The notes: a model not told the origin generated them from the letters alone. A stretch of 64,000 nt of DNA from an uncultured Prevotella sp. (GCA_900314995.1 OMXK01000004.1:48897-112896), one strand, 5' to 3'; positions 53,038 through 62,595 are shown, counted from the first letter of the stretch. A program made the numbers and translations.

Positions 53038-53871
53038 TTATTTCCTTCTGAAACACCAGAATGTGGCATCAGTCCATATCTCTGAGCCTGCAGGATTCCA
53101 ACAGAGGACCATCTCGTCATCGTTAAGTTTAATTATCTCAAAGGTCGTTATCGTATTACTTGCATCATAAAATGCATGTCCACTCAATACGGAGACACCT
53201 TGCAGATGGAGTTGGCCTAAAGACCACTGGGCACCAGACTCTGGATTTTTCTTAATGGCCGACATATCGAAACTGAAGGTTCCTTTCTCCACCACAGTGC
53301 CATTGGCATCGCATTTTGATAGATTTGGACCGCCATTCAGGTCGAACACAAGTGTATAGTCTCGCTCTTCCAAATCATCTACAGGCTTGATGTCCCATGA
53401 AGGACAATCGCCAACTAACCAACCATTTGTGCCGTAAACAGCACCGTCATACTGCTCCATATCCCAGCACCAGGCTTTACCCTCTATACCACTTCCTGCA
53501 AAATACGACCATTCGATAGCTGACTGATGGTCAATCTTCTCAACTTTGACACTACGTGTGGTTTCTACCTGTCCACCAGCACAGAATCCCGTGAACTTGA
53601 TGGTGATATCGCCAACATAGGGCATGACCACGGTATCTATCTGGTTGGTAGAAATGCCAGTGCCTGTGTCCCAGTAACTGCCCACGCCAGGGGTTTTATT
53701 CACTAGTACCAGTTCGTTGCCGCCAGGGGTAGTAGCGTAGATGTCAAGCTGTAGTTGCTCAGGACTGAGAATCTCACCCATGGAGATATCGTCGACGACG
53801 GGCTCACATGCCGTCATGAGCATAGTCAGTATTGCGGTTGCAAATATAATATTTTTTTTCATCTGTTCCAA
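53038..53871 (-). CDS. SusE/F-like surface glycan-binding lipoprotein
   Basis: The 277-residue protein has a signal with lipobox LMTACEP, and beta-rich sequence consistent with an Ig/PKD-like domain (LQLDIYATTPGGNELVL, DITIKFTGFCAGGQVETTRSV) then a carbohydrate-binding-like C-terminal part with many aromatic residues. Its place directly after susD is that of a surface glycan-binding protein. Sequence identity to known families is not obvious. Either of two Met codons near 53871 could be the start. Confidence 0.75.
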   Translation of the reverse strand: MEQMKKNIIFATAILTMLMTACEPVVDDISMGEILSPEQLQLDIYATTPGGNELVLVNKTPGVGSYWDTGTGISTNQIDTVVMPYVGDITIKFTGFCAGGQVETTRSVKVEKIDHQSAIEWSYFAGSGIEGKAWCWDMEQYDGAVYGTNGWLVGDCPSWDIKPVDDLEERDYTLVFDLNGGPNLSKCDANGTVVEKGTFSFDMSAIKKNPESGAQWSLGQLHLQGVSVLSGHAFYDASNTITTFEIIKLNDDEMVLCWNPAGSEIWTDATFWCFRRK

Positions 53872-53882
53872 GTATTATGTTG

Positions 53883-55583
53883 TTAATTTTGATAAAGACT
53901 CTCATTTCCCCATCCTGGGTTCTGTTCCAACACACCGTTGGAGAGATCAATCTGCTTCTTTGGCAGTGGCATCAGTCCCTTTGTGGCCTGAATACGTTCC
54001 TTGATATTGCTGAAGTTCATCTTATTGTCAGCAAGGTTGTCTTTTACGTTGACACCATCCTGAGTGGCGAGCACTTCCTCTGCGACACCCCATCTCAGAA
54101 GATCCCAGTAGCGGACGGCTTCAAAGGCTAGTTCCCAACGGCGCTCGTTTCTTAATGCCTGGTCTGAATAAGCCACAGGCTCTAGTCCTGCACGGGCTCT
54201 GACCTGATTTAGCGGACCTGCGTCTTGTTTCAGTTCTGAAGCCATTAGCAATACGTCAGCAAAGCGGATAACCATTACGTCCTCAATGTTATTCAACTGG
54301 TAGTCTGTATTGATTTCAGGATACAGCATCTGGCTGAAGTTGACGCTTTCACCGTCTTCTGTATGGCAATTGATAGCTGCGTATTTTTTCTGCCAATAGC
54401 CCGTCTCATTCATCTGTTTGTCATTTCCCCAAGTGTAATTAGGCATCTCTTTCTCAACACTCATGATTGAAGCGTCTCTCCGCATGTCGCCAGCAGGCCA
54501 TTCTTCATAGGTCCTGGAGTTTACAGTACCTACACCCCAGCCAAAACCAAATGGGTAATTGGCCTCGAGTCCGTTCCCACCCTCACGGGGTGTGGAGTAA
54601 AGACAGATTTCATTATTGACCCAGGGATTGCCGGCATCCCATGATGCTTTCGTGCTATAGCGGATAGTGAACACAGCCTCTACATTTTCACCTTCATTCC
54701 CTGCCCACAGCAGCCCCTGATCCTTTACAAAATCGTAGTCGTTCTGCGTATAGGCATTTGTATAGGGCCATAAGTTGCGGAAATCGGAAAGCAAGGCATG
54801 TCCGCTGTTGTTGATACAATCATCCAGATAACTGATGACGCTCTCTTTGCTAACCCCGGGCAGACTATTTTGTCCGTAATAGCCAGTATAGAAAAGGTAC
54901 ACGCGGGCAAGTAGTGCTTCTGCAGCCCATTTGGTGGCATGGCCGAGTTCTGCATTGACGGCAGGATCGTACTTCTTGTTGGGGAGAAGCCCAATGGCTG
55001 TATCCAGATCAGAGGCGATGAGTCCATAGAGTTCTTCAGAGGATGCACGGGGTGTATTCTCCACCTGTGTGCTTGTGCTCATAGGTACTGTTCCAAACAG
55101 ACGGCACAGATCAAAATAGAAGTAGGCCCGCAGGAAGTAGGCTTCCCCTTTGTATTTTGCCTTTGTAGCCTCATCGAGTGCTTCGATGGCATCTACATGC
55201 TCAAGCATATAGTTAGCCCGATAGATACCACGATAGTTCTGCTTCCATACATCAGAGAACATGTTCTCATCGGCCTTCATCATCTTATCTACAGCCTGCA
55301 TTCGACGGTCGTCGGGGCCCCCTCCGCCAAAACGATCATCTGAGAGCAGTTCAGAAGTCATAAAGAACGACTGCCCATCCTCTCCAGGAGTCATTTCTCT
55401 CAGTTCGTCGTAGATTGCTGCCAATGCACTCTGTGCGTCGGCTTCGGTTTTGGGGAAGTTACTACTGTCCTTCCTGGTCAGATCTTCCGTATCCAGGAAG
55501 TCCTCACAACTAGTCATTGTCAACAAAGACGTCATGCATAAAGCGGCAACGCTCAGTTTACCTAAATGATATTTGATAGTCAT
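53883..55583 (-). CDS. SusD/RagB-family nutrient-binding lipoprotein of the GlcN/GlcNAc locus
   Basis: The 566-residue protein has a lipoprotein signal (LLTMTSCEDF), the SusD N-terminal signature (FLDTEDLTRKDSSNFPKTEADA) and the C-terminal segment ALRNERRWELAFEAVRYWDLLRW. It lies 37 bp after susC and 11 bp before the glycan-binding lipoprotein gene. The open frame extends upstream past 55583, but the ATG there begins the signal peptide. Confidence 0.93.
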   Translation of the reverse strand: MTIKYHLGKLSVAALCMTSLLTMTSCEDFLDTEDLTRKDSSNFPKTEADAQSALAAIYDELREMTPGEDGQSFFMTSELLSDDRFGGGGPDDRRMQAVDKMMKADENMFSDVWKQNYRGIYRANYMLEHVDAIEALDEATKAKYKGEAYFLRAYFYFDLCRLFGTVPMSTSTQVENTPRASSEELYGLIASDLDTAIGLLPNKKYDPAVNAELGHATKWAAEALLARVYLFYTGYYGQNSLPGVSKESVISYLDDCINNSGHALLSDFRNLWPYTNAYTQNDYDFVKDQGLLWAGNEGENVEAVFTIRYSTKASWDAGNPWVNNEICLYSTPREGGNGLEANYPFGFGWGVGTVNSRTYEEWPAGDMRRDASIMSVEKEMPNYTWGNDKQMNETGYWQKKYAAINCHTEDGESVNFSQMLYPEINTDYQLNNIEDVMVIRFADVLLMASELKQDAGPLNQVRARAGLEPVAYSDQALRNERRWELAFEAVRYWDLLRWGVAEEVLATQDGVNVKDNLADNKMNFSNIKERIQATKGLMPLPKKQIDLSNGVLEQNPGWGNESLYQN

Positions 55584-55620
55584 AATGTTGGTTTCTTTAA
55601 AAATACTTGTTTTGCGATCG

Positions 55621-58600
55621 TTAATATTTGATAGAGAGTCCCACGAGCAGTGTACGTGGTGAGGGGTAGAATCCAAGGTCAATTCCACTCACCCAATCTT
55701 GGTAGCCGCCATAGCCCACTTCTGGATCCATGCCTTTATAGCCAGTGATTGTCAACAGGTTTTGAGCCTGAAAATAGAGGCGTACCTGCTGAAGTGGCAT
55801 TTTCCTTAGCAAGTGCTTGAAGTCATAACCCACAGTCAGGTTCTGCATCTTCACATAATCGCCGTCTTCCATCATGATATCGGAAGAGAATTGCCAGTTT
55901 GAGTGGGTGCCGGAGGTCAGTCGTGGCAGATGATGACTTGTACCTTCACCATGCCAGCGCTCAAAGATGGCCGATGTGTAGTTCTGGCGAGTGTAATCCA
56001 CATAGGATCGGTAAGATCGCATGATCTGTGCACCAAAGGCACCCGTAAAGTTCATGCTGAGATCAAAGCCTTTCCAGGAAGCATTAAGGGCTAGTCCCAT
56101 CGTGACATCGGGGTGGGGATCACCGATCATCCCCTGATCGTCATCAGAGATTTCACCGTCGCCGTTTCGATCCTGCCAGATTACGTCACCAGGGCGCGTG
56201 CCTGCCAACTTGGCCCCACGATAGTTCTCGATTTCTTCCTGTGTCTGGAAGATGCCTAATGCATGGTAACCATAGAAATAGCCGATGGGGTATCCCACCT
56301 CTGCACGATAGATTTCAGTCGTTTGGTTACTCAATATGTTCTCGTCACCGTGGATGATACCTTCAGCATTGGCTATGCGCGTTACCTTATTCTTATTATA
56401 AGACATGTTCCAGTTAACACCATACTTGAAGTCACCGATCTTGTCGTTCCATGAAAGGGCAATCTCCACGCCCTTGTTCTGTACGTCGCCGCCGTTGATG
56501 AAAGGTGCGCCAGTGCCATAGGAGTCAAGGATAGGAGCTACCACCAGCCAGTCTTTTGTTGTCTTCACATAGTAGTCGAAGGTGAGTCCGAGTTTTCCGT
56601 TCAGGAAGCGGGCATCGATGCCAAGGTCTGTCTGTTCCGAGGTCTCCCAAGTCACGTCTTCATTGGCGAGTATATCGGGATAGGCGCCTGTTGAGATTAC
56701 ACTCTTGTCAGGGCCGAAGGTATAGTCGGCACCAGAGAATGAGATGGTAGAGAGGTATTGGAAGCCCGCGATGTTCTGGTTACCGTTTTGTCCCCAGGAA
56801 GCTCTCACTTTCAGGTAGTCAAGCCATGAGGATAAAGGCTTCATGAATTGCTCCTCCGTTAATATCCATCCTGCTGATACGCTGGGGAAATAGCCCCATC
56901 GATGCCCTCTGGCAAAGATACTAGAACCATCGGCACGAAGTACGGCAGTAGCCATGTACTTGTTGTCGTAGTCATAATTCACACGCCCGAAGAAAGAGGC
57001 AAGTGAATTCTTTCCCCAAGGACCGCCATAGATGGTAGTACGATTGGAAATCACAGGGGTATTGCTCAGATAAGCATGTTCGAAATCTCCGAAGATGGAA
57101 TTGACATTACTTCCACCAATATCCATACCGATGCCGTTTTTCTCTATAGACTGTCCAAGTAGAATATCGATGCTATGCTTGGCGGGCTTCAGAATATAGT
57201 TTAACGTGTTTTCCCAAAGATAACTGCCGCCATGCGACATACTCTGGCTCACTACGTCATTGTCGTTGAATGTATTACTGGCTAGTTTGTAGACAGGCAC
57301 ATAATACCGTGAACTGTATGAACCGAACTGATAACCAAAACTTGTCTTGAATTTCAGGTCCTTAATGGGCTGCAAGATGGCATATACATTTGCCTGCAGT
57401 GAATGTGATTGTCCGAGATTGTTGCCGTTTTGGTAATACATCTGTCCGATGGGATTGGCTTCCCGATTCTCCCAGGGAATGGCATAGTGGAAGTTGCCCT
57501 CTTCGTCATAGTTAGGCAGGAAAGGACTGGCGTGTAACATATTTCGTACATCATTGCTCCACATGTCTCCAATGGCAATGCCGTTATTTTCAGAATAGGT
57601 GTAGTTGATGCTCTCTCCGATCTTCAGTAGTTCATATCCCTTGGTAGGAATCAATACCTGATCTGCATTTAAACGAGCTGTATAACGCTGGTATTTTGGC
57701 TGAACTGGTTTACCGATAATACCCTCTTGATAAGTGTATGAGAAACCAAGTGCATAGACAGAGCGCTCGTTGCCGCCTGCAATATTGATGGCATGGTTTG
57801 TGATAGGGGCATTTTTCACCCTTGCCTCTTCGAGCCAATTCGTTCCGTTCCAAGTACCATTCTGAATCTTATCCCAATCAGGTACCATCGAAGCAAAGTC
57901 ATAACCAGGAAGACCATCCATCATGCGGGCCTCGTTCATAATCATGGCAAACTCTTTTGCGTTAAGGACATCAGGCATGCGATAGATGTTCTGCCAGCCA
58001 ACATAACCGTCGTAGGTGATAGATGTCTTGCCTGCACGACCATGTTTAGTGGTCACCAGTACAACACCATTTGCTGCGCGTGAACCATAAATGGCAGCTG
58101 AGGCGGCATCCTTCAGAACGTCGATGCTCTCGATGTCGGCAGGATTAAGGGCATTGATGTCGCCATCGGTAATGCCATCTATTATATATAGAGGTGTGGC
58201 TGCACCAGTTGTGCCTAAACCACGCACAACAACCTTGAAACCGCTGCCTGGCATACCAGAGGTCTGGGTAATGTTTACACCGGGCGTCTGACTCTGTAGT
58301 GCAGCTAAAGGACTGACGGTATTTAATTTCTGGATGTCATCGCCCTTCACTTGGACGGTAGCACCTGTCACGAGTTTCTTTTTCTGGACGCCATAACCTA
58401 CTACAACGACTTCATTCAGCGTCCTACTGCTCTCTTGCAGACGGATTGTGAGCGAGTCCTTCGAGATTACTTCCACCACTTGTGTGTCGAAACCAACATA
58501 AGAGAATGTCAGTTGGCAGGGGAGTTCGGCCACCGATAGGGAAAACTGGCCGTTAGCGTCTGTCACCTGTCCGTTTTGAGAATTCTGTTCCATCACACTA

Positions 58601-58761
58601 ACGCCGATAAGCGGTTCGTTGTCTGAATCAGAAATAACGGTTCCGGTTAAAGTTGTCTGTGCCTTGGCATGAAAAGCCAGCAGCAACATCATCCCAAGTA
58701 AAACCCTGGGTCTTCCACTACAAAGAGTTGAAGGTTTGAATAGATTTAACAAATGGTTCAT
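55621..58761 (-). CDS. SusC/RagA-family TonB-dependent transporter of the GlcN/GlcNAc locus
   Basis: The 1046-residue protein has a signal peptide (LLGMMLLLAFHAKAQT), a CarboxypepD_reg-like domain (TVISDSDNEPLIGVSVMEQN), the conserved VVVGYGVQKKK segment, the plug domain (YGSRAANGVVLVTTKHG) and a complete barrel ending LLVGLSIKY. With the following susD and surface lipoprotein it forms the import unit for an oligosaccharide; the enzymes downstream point to hexosamine-containing glycans. Confidence 0.95.
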   Translation of the reverse strand: MNHLLNLFKPSTLCSGRPRVLLGMMLLLAFHAKAQTTLTGTVISDSDNEPLIGVSVMEQNSQNGQVTDANGQFSLSVAELPCQLTFSYVGFDTQVVEVISKDSLTIRLQESSRTLNEVVVVGYGVQKKKLVTGATVQVKGDDIQKLNTVSPLAALQSQTPGVNITQTSGMPGSGFKVVVRGLGTTGAATPLYIIDGITDGDINALNPADIESIDVLKDAASAAIYGSRAANGVVLVTTKHGRAGKTSITYDGYVGWQNIYRMPDVLNAKEFAMIMNEARMMDGLPGYDFASMVPDWDKIQNGTWNGTNWLEEARVKNAPITNHAINIAGGNERSVYALGFSYTYQEGIIGKPVQPKYQRYTARLNADQVLIPTKGYELLKIGESINYTYSENNGIAIGDMWSNDVRNMLHASPFLPNYDEEGNFHYAIPWENREANPIGQMYYQNGNNLGQSHSLQANVYAILQPIKDLKFKTSFGYQFGSYSSRYYVPVYKLASNTFNDNDVVSQSMSHGGSYLWENTLNYILKPAKHSIDILLGQSIEKNGIGMDIGGSNVNSIFGDFEHAYLSNTPVISNRTTIYGGPWGKNSLASFFGRVNYDYDNKYMATAVLRADGSSIFARGHRWGYFPSVSAGWILTEEQFMKPLSSWLDYLKVRASWGQNGNQNIAGFQYLSTISFSGADYTFGPDKSVISTGAYPDILANEDVTWETSEQTDLGIDARFLNGKLGLTFDYYVKTTKDWLVVAPILDSYGTGAPFINGGDVQNKGVEIALSWNDKIGDFKYGVNWNMSYNKNKVTRIANAEGIIHGDENILSNQTTEIYRAEVGYPIGYFYGYHALGIFQTQEEIENYRGAKLAGTRPGDVIWQDRNGDGEISDDDQGMIGDPHPDVTMGLALNASWKGFDLSMNFTGAFGAQIMRSYRSYVDYTRQNYTSAIFERWHGEGTSHHLPRLTSGTHSNWQFSSDIMMEDGDYVKMQNLTVGYDFKHLLRKMPLQQVRLYFQAQNLLTITGYKGMDPEVGYGGYQDWVSGIDLGFYPSPRTLLVGLSIKY

Positions 58762-58796
58762 AAGTTTATAATTTTGGGTTGTTTGAGTTACGGCTG

Positions 58797-58804
58797 CAAA
58801 AGTA
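58797..58804 (-). promoter_or_regulatory. -7 element of the susC operon promoter
   Basis: TACTTTTG on the minus strand, 36 bp before the susC ATG. No TTTG lies 20 nt upstream (only CTTGG at a 16-nt distance), which suits an activator-dependent promoter such as one driven by the LacI/AraC regulator. Confidence 0.5.
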
Positions 58805-58933
58805 CAACAAAACAGATGACCAAGGACGGGATTTTGCGTTTACTTTTCCTCATTTTGCGAAATGTATAAAGAAGAGCCTACCCTTTCCCCAAGTGTGAAA
58901 GGTGGCAATTACGTTGGAATAAGTAACAGATGT

Positions 58934-60343
58934 CTATTTTTTGGCCGATAGCCAGAGCCCTGTAAATGTCAATGCCCCGTTGAGCATCAGCAGTTCGTAG
59001 CCGAAATGATAGTTCCAAAGATGCTGTGTGGCAGTATCAAGGGCCAGACAGAAGAGTGGTGAGGCGATGCAGATGTAGGGCACTAGACTGTCTTTCGGCT
59101 GACGATGTGTGAATAGGCCGAAGACAAACAAGCCAAGCAACGGTCCATAAGTGTAGCCTGCCAGGATATAGATGGCATCGATGAGCGAAGTGGAATTGAT
59201 CTGACGGAACAAGAGGATGAAGCATACGAAGAAGAGACACATGACGATGTGGGTCTTCTTGCGTAGTGGTTCATTATCAGGCTGATGACGGATGTCTACA
59301 CAAAAACAGGTGGTCAGGGAGGTAAGTGCAGAATCGGCGCTGGAGAACGAAGCAGCCACGATGCCGATAATGAAAAGATAGGAGGTGATGGGTAAGAGTT
59401 GGGACGCAGCGATACCTTGGATATAGGAGGGTAGCATCTCGTCGCCCTTCATTCCTGTGCCCACTGCCATCGTCAGCAGCACACCAAGGGCTAGGAATAG
59501 CATATTGGCTGGTACAAAGGCCATCCCATAAGTACACATGTCTTTCTGGGCATCACGTAAAGTCTTACAGGTCAGATTCTTCTGCATCATGTCCTGATCC
59601 AGGCCCGTCATCACGATGGCGATGAAGGCACCACTCAGGAACTGCTTCCAGAAATTGTGGGGTGATAGCCAGTCGTCGAAGACGAAGATACGGCTCATGT
59701 CGCTATTGGCAATCGTCGTTATCGCCTCACCAACAGACAGATGTAATTCGCTGACGAGCGAAAGGATGATCAGTATGAGGGCTGTGAAGAGACAGAGCGT
59801 CTGGAAAGAATCGGTGAATACCAGCGTGCCGATGCCGCCGCGACGGGTATAGAGCCATATCAGCAATACCATTGCCAGCACATTTACGGCGAAGGGGATG
59901 CCTGCAGGATCGAACACGAACTGCTGGAGGATGATGCATACGACATAGAATCTCACAGCTGCTCCAGTCATCTTCGAGAGTAGGAAGTAACTGGCTCCTG
60001 TGGTGTAGGTGCGTGAACCTAGACGCTGTCCCAGATAAGTGTAGATGCTTGTAAGATTCAGGCGGTAATACAGCGGCAGTAATACAAATGCTATCGCCAG
60101 ATAGCCCACGATGAAGCCAAGGCACATCTGCAGATAGGTCATCTGCGACGTGAGCACCATCCCGGGGACTGAGATGAAAGTGACACCAGAAATGCTGGCT
60201 CCTATCATGCCGAAGGCTACCATATACCATGGTGCTCGACGGTTGGCACGATAGAAGGTATTGTTGTCTGCCTTTCTGCTCGTCAGATGGCTGATGCAGA
60301 AGAGTACGGCAAAATAGGCCAGGACTATCAGGAGTATGATCAT
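58934..60343 (-). CDS. Sodium:solute symporter family protein
   Basis: The protein has about 469 residues and 13 predicted membrane helices. SSS family features are the start MIILLIVLAYFAVLFC, NTFYRANRRAPWYMVAFGMIG, GASISGVTFISVPGMV and SFSSADSALTSLTTCFCVD. It probably imports a monosaccharide (hexosamine or sialic-acid-like) into the cytoplasm with Na+. The open frame extends to a TTG at 60355 that lies in the -7 box, so the ATG at 60343 is used here. It ends 172 bp upstream of susC on the same strand and may be part of the same system. Confidence 0.85.
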   Translation of the reverse strand: MIILLIVLAYFAVLFCISHLTSRKADNNTFYRANRRAPWYMVAFGMIGASISGVTFISVPGMVLTSQMTYLQMCLGFIVGYLAIAFVLLPLYYRLNLTSIYTYLGQRLGSRTYTTGASYFLLSKMTGAAVRFYVVCIILQQFVFDPAGIPFAVNVLAMVLLIWLYTRRGGIGTLVFTDSFQTLCLFTALILIILSLVSELHLSVGEAITTIANSDMSRIFVFDDWLSPHNFWKQFLSGAFIAIVMTGLDQDMMQKNLTCKTLRDAQKDMCTYGMAFVPANMLFLALGVLLTMAVGTGMKGDEMLPSYIQGIAASQLLPITSYLFIIGIVAASFSSADSALTSLTTCFCVDIRHQPDNEPLRKKTHIVMCLFFVCFILLFRQINSTSLIDAIYILAGYTYGPLLGLFVFGLFTHRQPKDSLVPYICIASPLFCLALDTATQHLWNYHFGYELLMLNGALTFTGLWLSAKK

Positions 60344-60352
60344 AACAGCGTG

Positions 60353-60384
60353 CAAAGGTAATCATTTTTTTTGCGAGTGCCAAA
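60353..60384 (-). promoter_or_regulatory. Promoter of the sodium/solute symporter gene
   Basis: On the minus strand TTTG (60381-60384), 20-nt spacer, TACCTTTG (60353-60360). The start of transcription would be about 3 nt before the ATG at 60343. It is interleaved with the MATE promoter. Confidence 0.75.
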
Positions 60385-60401
60385 AAATATTTGTACTTTT
60401 G
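60370..60401 (+). promoter_or_regulatory. Promoter of the MATE gene
   Basis: TTTG (60370-60373), 20-nt spacer, TACTTTTG (60394-60401), 9 bp before the ATG at 60410. Its -33 box lies in the spacer of the divergent symporter promoter and vice versa. Confidence 0.75.
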
Positions 60402-60409
60402 CAGGCGAT

Positions 60410-61714
60410 ATGAACATCCGAGACCGTCAAATCCTGCAGATAGCCCTGCCCTCGATTGTGTCGAATATCACCGTACCGTTGCTGGGGATGATCGATGTAG
60501 CCATCGTAGGCCACATGGGAAGCCCTGTGTATATAGGGGCAGTAGCCGTTGGTTCAATGATCTTCAACCTTGTTTACTGGCTCTTCGGCTTTCTTCGGAT
60601 GGGCTCTAGCGGTCTTACCTCTCAGGCTCTGGGCCGTCGTGACTTAACGGAGGTGATGCGCCTGTTAGTGCGCTCCACCACCATCGCCCTGGGTATTGCC
60701 CTGATGCTTATCTTGCTTCAGGTGCCGATGAAATGGGTGGCTTTTGAGCTGATTGGTCCTACGGCTGATGTGGCACCTATCGCGCAGACCTATTTCTATA
60801 TTGTCATCTGGGGCGCACCTGCCGTTCTGGGGCTTTATAGTCTCTCGGGATGGTATATCGGCATGCAGAACACCCGTTTCCCTATGTTCATCTCCATCAT
60901 GCAGAACGTGGTGAATATCCTGGCCTCGCTGACGCTAGTCTATGGTTTTGGCATGAAGATCGAAGGTGTGGCCTGGGGTACGGTGATAGCACAATATGCT
61001 GGTTTCATCGTGGCTTTGGGTCTGCTTCTGCGCTATTATGGCCGCTTGCGTGGCTACCTGGTGCTTAGGGGAACGTTTGTCCGTGAAGCGATGGGGCGCT
61101 TTTTCCACGTCAACAGCGATATCTTCCTGCGTACGCTCTGCCTCGTTGCCGTGAATCTCTTCTTCACTTCTGCCGGTGCCCGTAGTGGGGCTGTAATCCT
61201 CTCTGTGAATACGGTGCTGATGCAGCTTTATCTCTTCTTCTCTTATTTCATGGATGGCTTTGCTTATGCTGGTGAGGCGCTGGGTGGCAAGACCTATGGT
61301 GCCAGGAATGTAGCGGCTTTCCGTGAAACGCTCCACAGACTCTGGATCTGGGCGCTCATCGTGACGCTTGCCTATACCTTATTATACATAGGGGGAGGCC
61401 GATGGATTGTCGGCATCTTGACGGATGAGGCTCGGGTACTCGAAGCTTCCCAGGAGTATCTCTGCTGGATATGGCTCATACCAGTGGCAGGCGCTGCAGC
61501 CTTTATCTGGGATGGTGTCTTCATCGGCATCACCGCCACTCGTGGCATGCTGGTATCATCGTTCCTCTCAGCACTCGGTTTCTTCATCGTATATCTGTTG
61601 GCAGAGTCCCATTTGGGTAATCATGGCCTTTGGCTCGCGATGATCATCTACCTTGCCTTGAGGGGCATCCTTCAGACCGTCTGGTACAGATTAAGAATTC
61701 TTAGCGATGTCTGA
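60410..61714 (+). CDS. MATE-family efflux transporter (DinF-like)
   Basis: The 434-residue membrane protein has 12 predicted helices in two repeats (start DRQILQIALPSIVSNITVPLLG; MGSSGLTSQALGRRD in the first half and YAGEALGGKTYGARN in the second). MATE proteins export cationic compounds or peptidoglycan and lipid precursors in exchange for Na+ or H+. An in-frame start at 60371 lies inside the promoter, so ATG 60410 is chosen. It is convergent with the phosphatase gene, 5 bp away. Confidence 0.9.
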   Translation: MNIRDRQILQIALPSIVSNITVPLLGMIDVAIVGHMGSPVYIGAVAVGSMIFNLVYWLFGFLRMGSSGLTSQALGRRDLTEVMRLLVRSTTIALGIALMLILLQVPMKWVAFELIGPTADVAPIAQTYFYIVIWGAPAVLGLYSLSGWYIGMQNTRFPMFISIMQNVVNILASLTLVYGFGMKIEGVAWGTVIAQYAGFIVALGLLLRYYGRLRGYLVLRGTFVREAMGRFFHVNSDIFLRTLCLVAVNLFFTSAGARSGAVILSVNTVLMQLYLFFSYFMDGFAYAGEALGGKTYGARNVAAFRETLHRLWIWALIVTLAYTLLYIGGGRWIVGILTDEARVLEASQEYLCWIWLIPVAGAAAFIWDGVFIGITATRGMLVSSFLSALGFFIVYLLAESHLGNHGLWLAMIIYLALRGILQTVWYRLRILSDV

Positions 61715-61719
61715 CGGCG

Positions 61720-62178
61720 TTACTGGTCACATAAATCCTTCAGCAACTGGGTGCAGCCCTCGATGACATCGCGCCAGGTGGCCTCGAAATCCCCTGTGTA
61801 CCAAGGGTCTGCCACATCGCCAGGACGATTAGTATAGTCCATCAGCAATCGGATCTTCCCTTCAGGATCGTTGCCGCAGATGCGGTTCATGTTTCGCAGA
61901 TTCCATGTGTCCATACCTATCAGCAGGTCGAAGCGCTGGTAGTCGTTACGTGTCATCTGGCGAGCCGTCTTTCCCTTGCAAGAGATGCCGTGTTCGGCTA
62001 GTTTCCGCTTGGCAGGGGGATAGACCTCATTGCCGATTTCCTCTGTCGATGTGGCAGCTGACTCGATATAGAACTGGTCGTCGAGACCAGCCTTGCTTAC
62101 CAGATCTTTCATCACAAACTCTGCCATCGGACTGCGGCAGATGTTCCCGTGACATACGAAGAGTATTCTATGTTTCAT
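61720..62178 (-). CDS. Low-molecular-weight protein tyrosine phosphatase
   Basis: The 152-residue protein starts with the P-loop VCHGNICRSP (Cys9, Arg15) and has the general acid in DPWYTGDF near residue 121. Length and motifs are those of active LMW-PTPs, which often oppose tyrosine kinases of polysaccharide export; no such kinase is in the window. A possible -7 box TAACTTTG lies at 62202-62209 on the minus strand. Confidence 0.93.
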   Translation of the reverse strand: MKHRILFVCHGNICRSPMAEFVMKDLVSKAGLDDQFYIESAATSTEEIGNEVYPPAKRKLAEHGISCKGKTARQMTRNDYQRFDLLIGMDTWNLRNMNRICGNDPEGKIRLLMDYTNRPGDVADPWYTGDFEATWRDVIEGCTQLLKDLCDQ

Positions 62179-62299
62179 GTGGTAGTTTCTGATTGTGACT
62201 GCAAAGTTACGAACAATTGTTGAGATTCTCGGCTTATCTGCTTATTATTTGAGAAATAATCGCTAATTTTTGCCGAAATCCTGAAGAAATGACCATTGT

Positions 62300-62595
62300 T
62301 ATTTTAGTGGAAGTTTAGTGGAGGTTAAGTGGAGGTTTAGTGGAGGTATGAAACTGAACTATTACGCTATATATCAGAATGTTAATCAGTATTTAGTGGA
62401 GGTTGATAGAAACAAGGTACTAAACTCAATAAAACATCCCATCTTACTATTGGGAACCAGGTACCTTTCTTCTAAATTCTCTCGAGAATTTAGAACTTTG
62501 CTACGTCCGGACTCCGACTTTGCAGGGACTAAACTCCAAGTTTGCTACCTGCAAACCCTCGACAAACAACCCTTTTAGTGGATATAGAGTAGGCG
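62300..62595. repeat. Non-coding repeat region with TTTAGTGGAGG units and a TTCTCTCGAGAA palindrome
   Basis: Units of the type TTTAGTGGAGG recur near 62303, 62314, 62325, 62336, 62391 and 62573, at irregular spacing. AAATTCTCTCGAGAATTT lies at 62474-62491, the same core as in the 29.3 kb element, flanked by GGTACC-type and GTTTGCTACC sequences that also have counterparts there. There is no credible ORF. Clear terminal inverted repeats are not seen, so its exact ends are uncertain. Confidence 0.6.

Noticed and set aside
62303-62345. TTTAGTGGAGG tandem units as a CRISPR or simple microsatellite
   Set aside because: The units recur at distant positions (62391, 62573) and belong to a region sharing a core with the 29.3 kb element; spacer-like segments are absent.
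62318-62578. 86-codon plus-strand open frame in the second repeat region
   Set aside because: It begins within the TTTAGTGGAGG repeats, crosses the palindrome and has no family resemblance or gene-like codon use.
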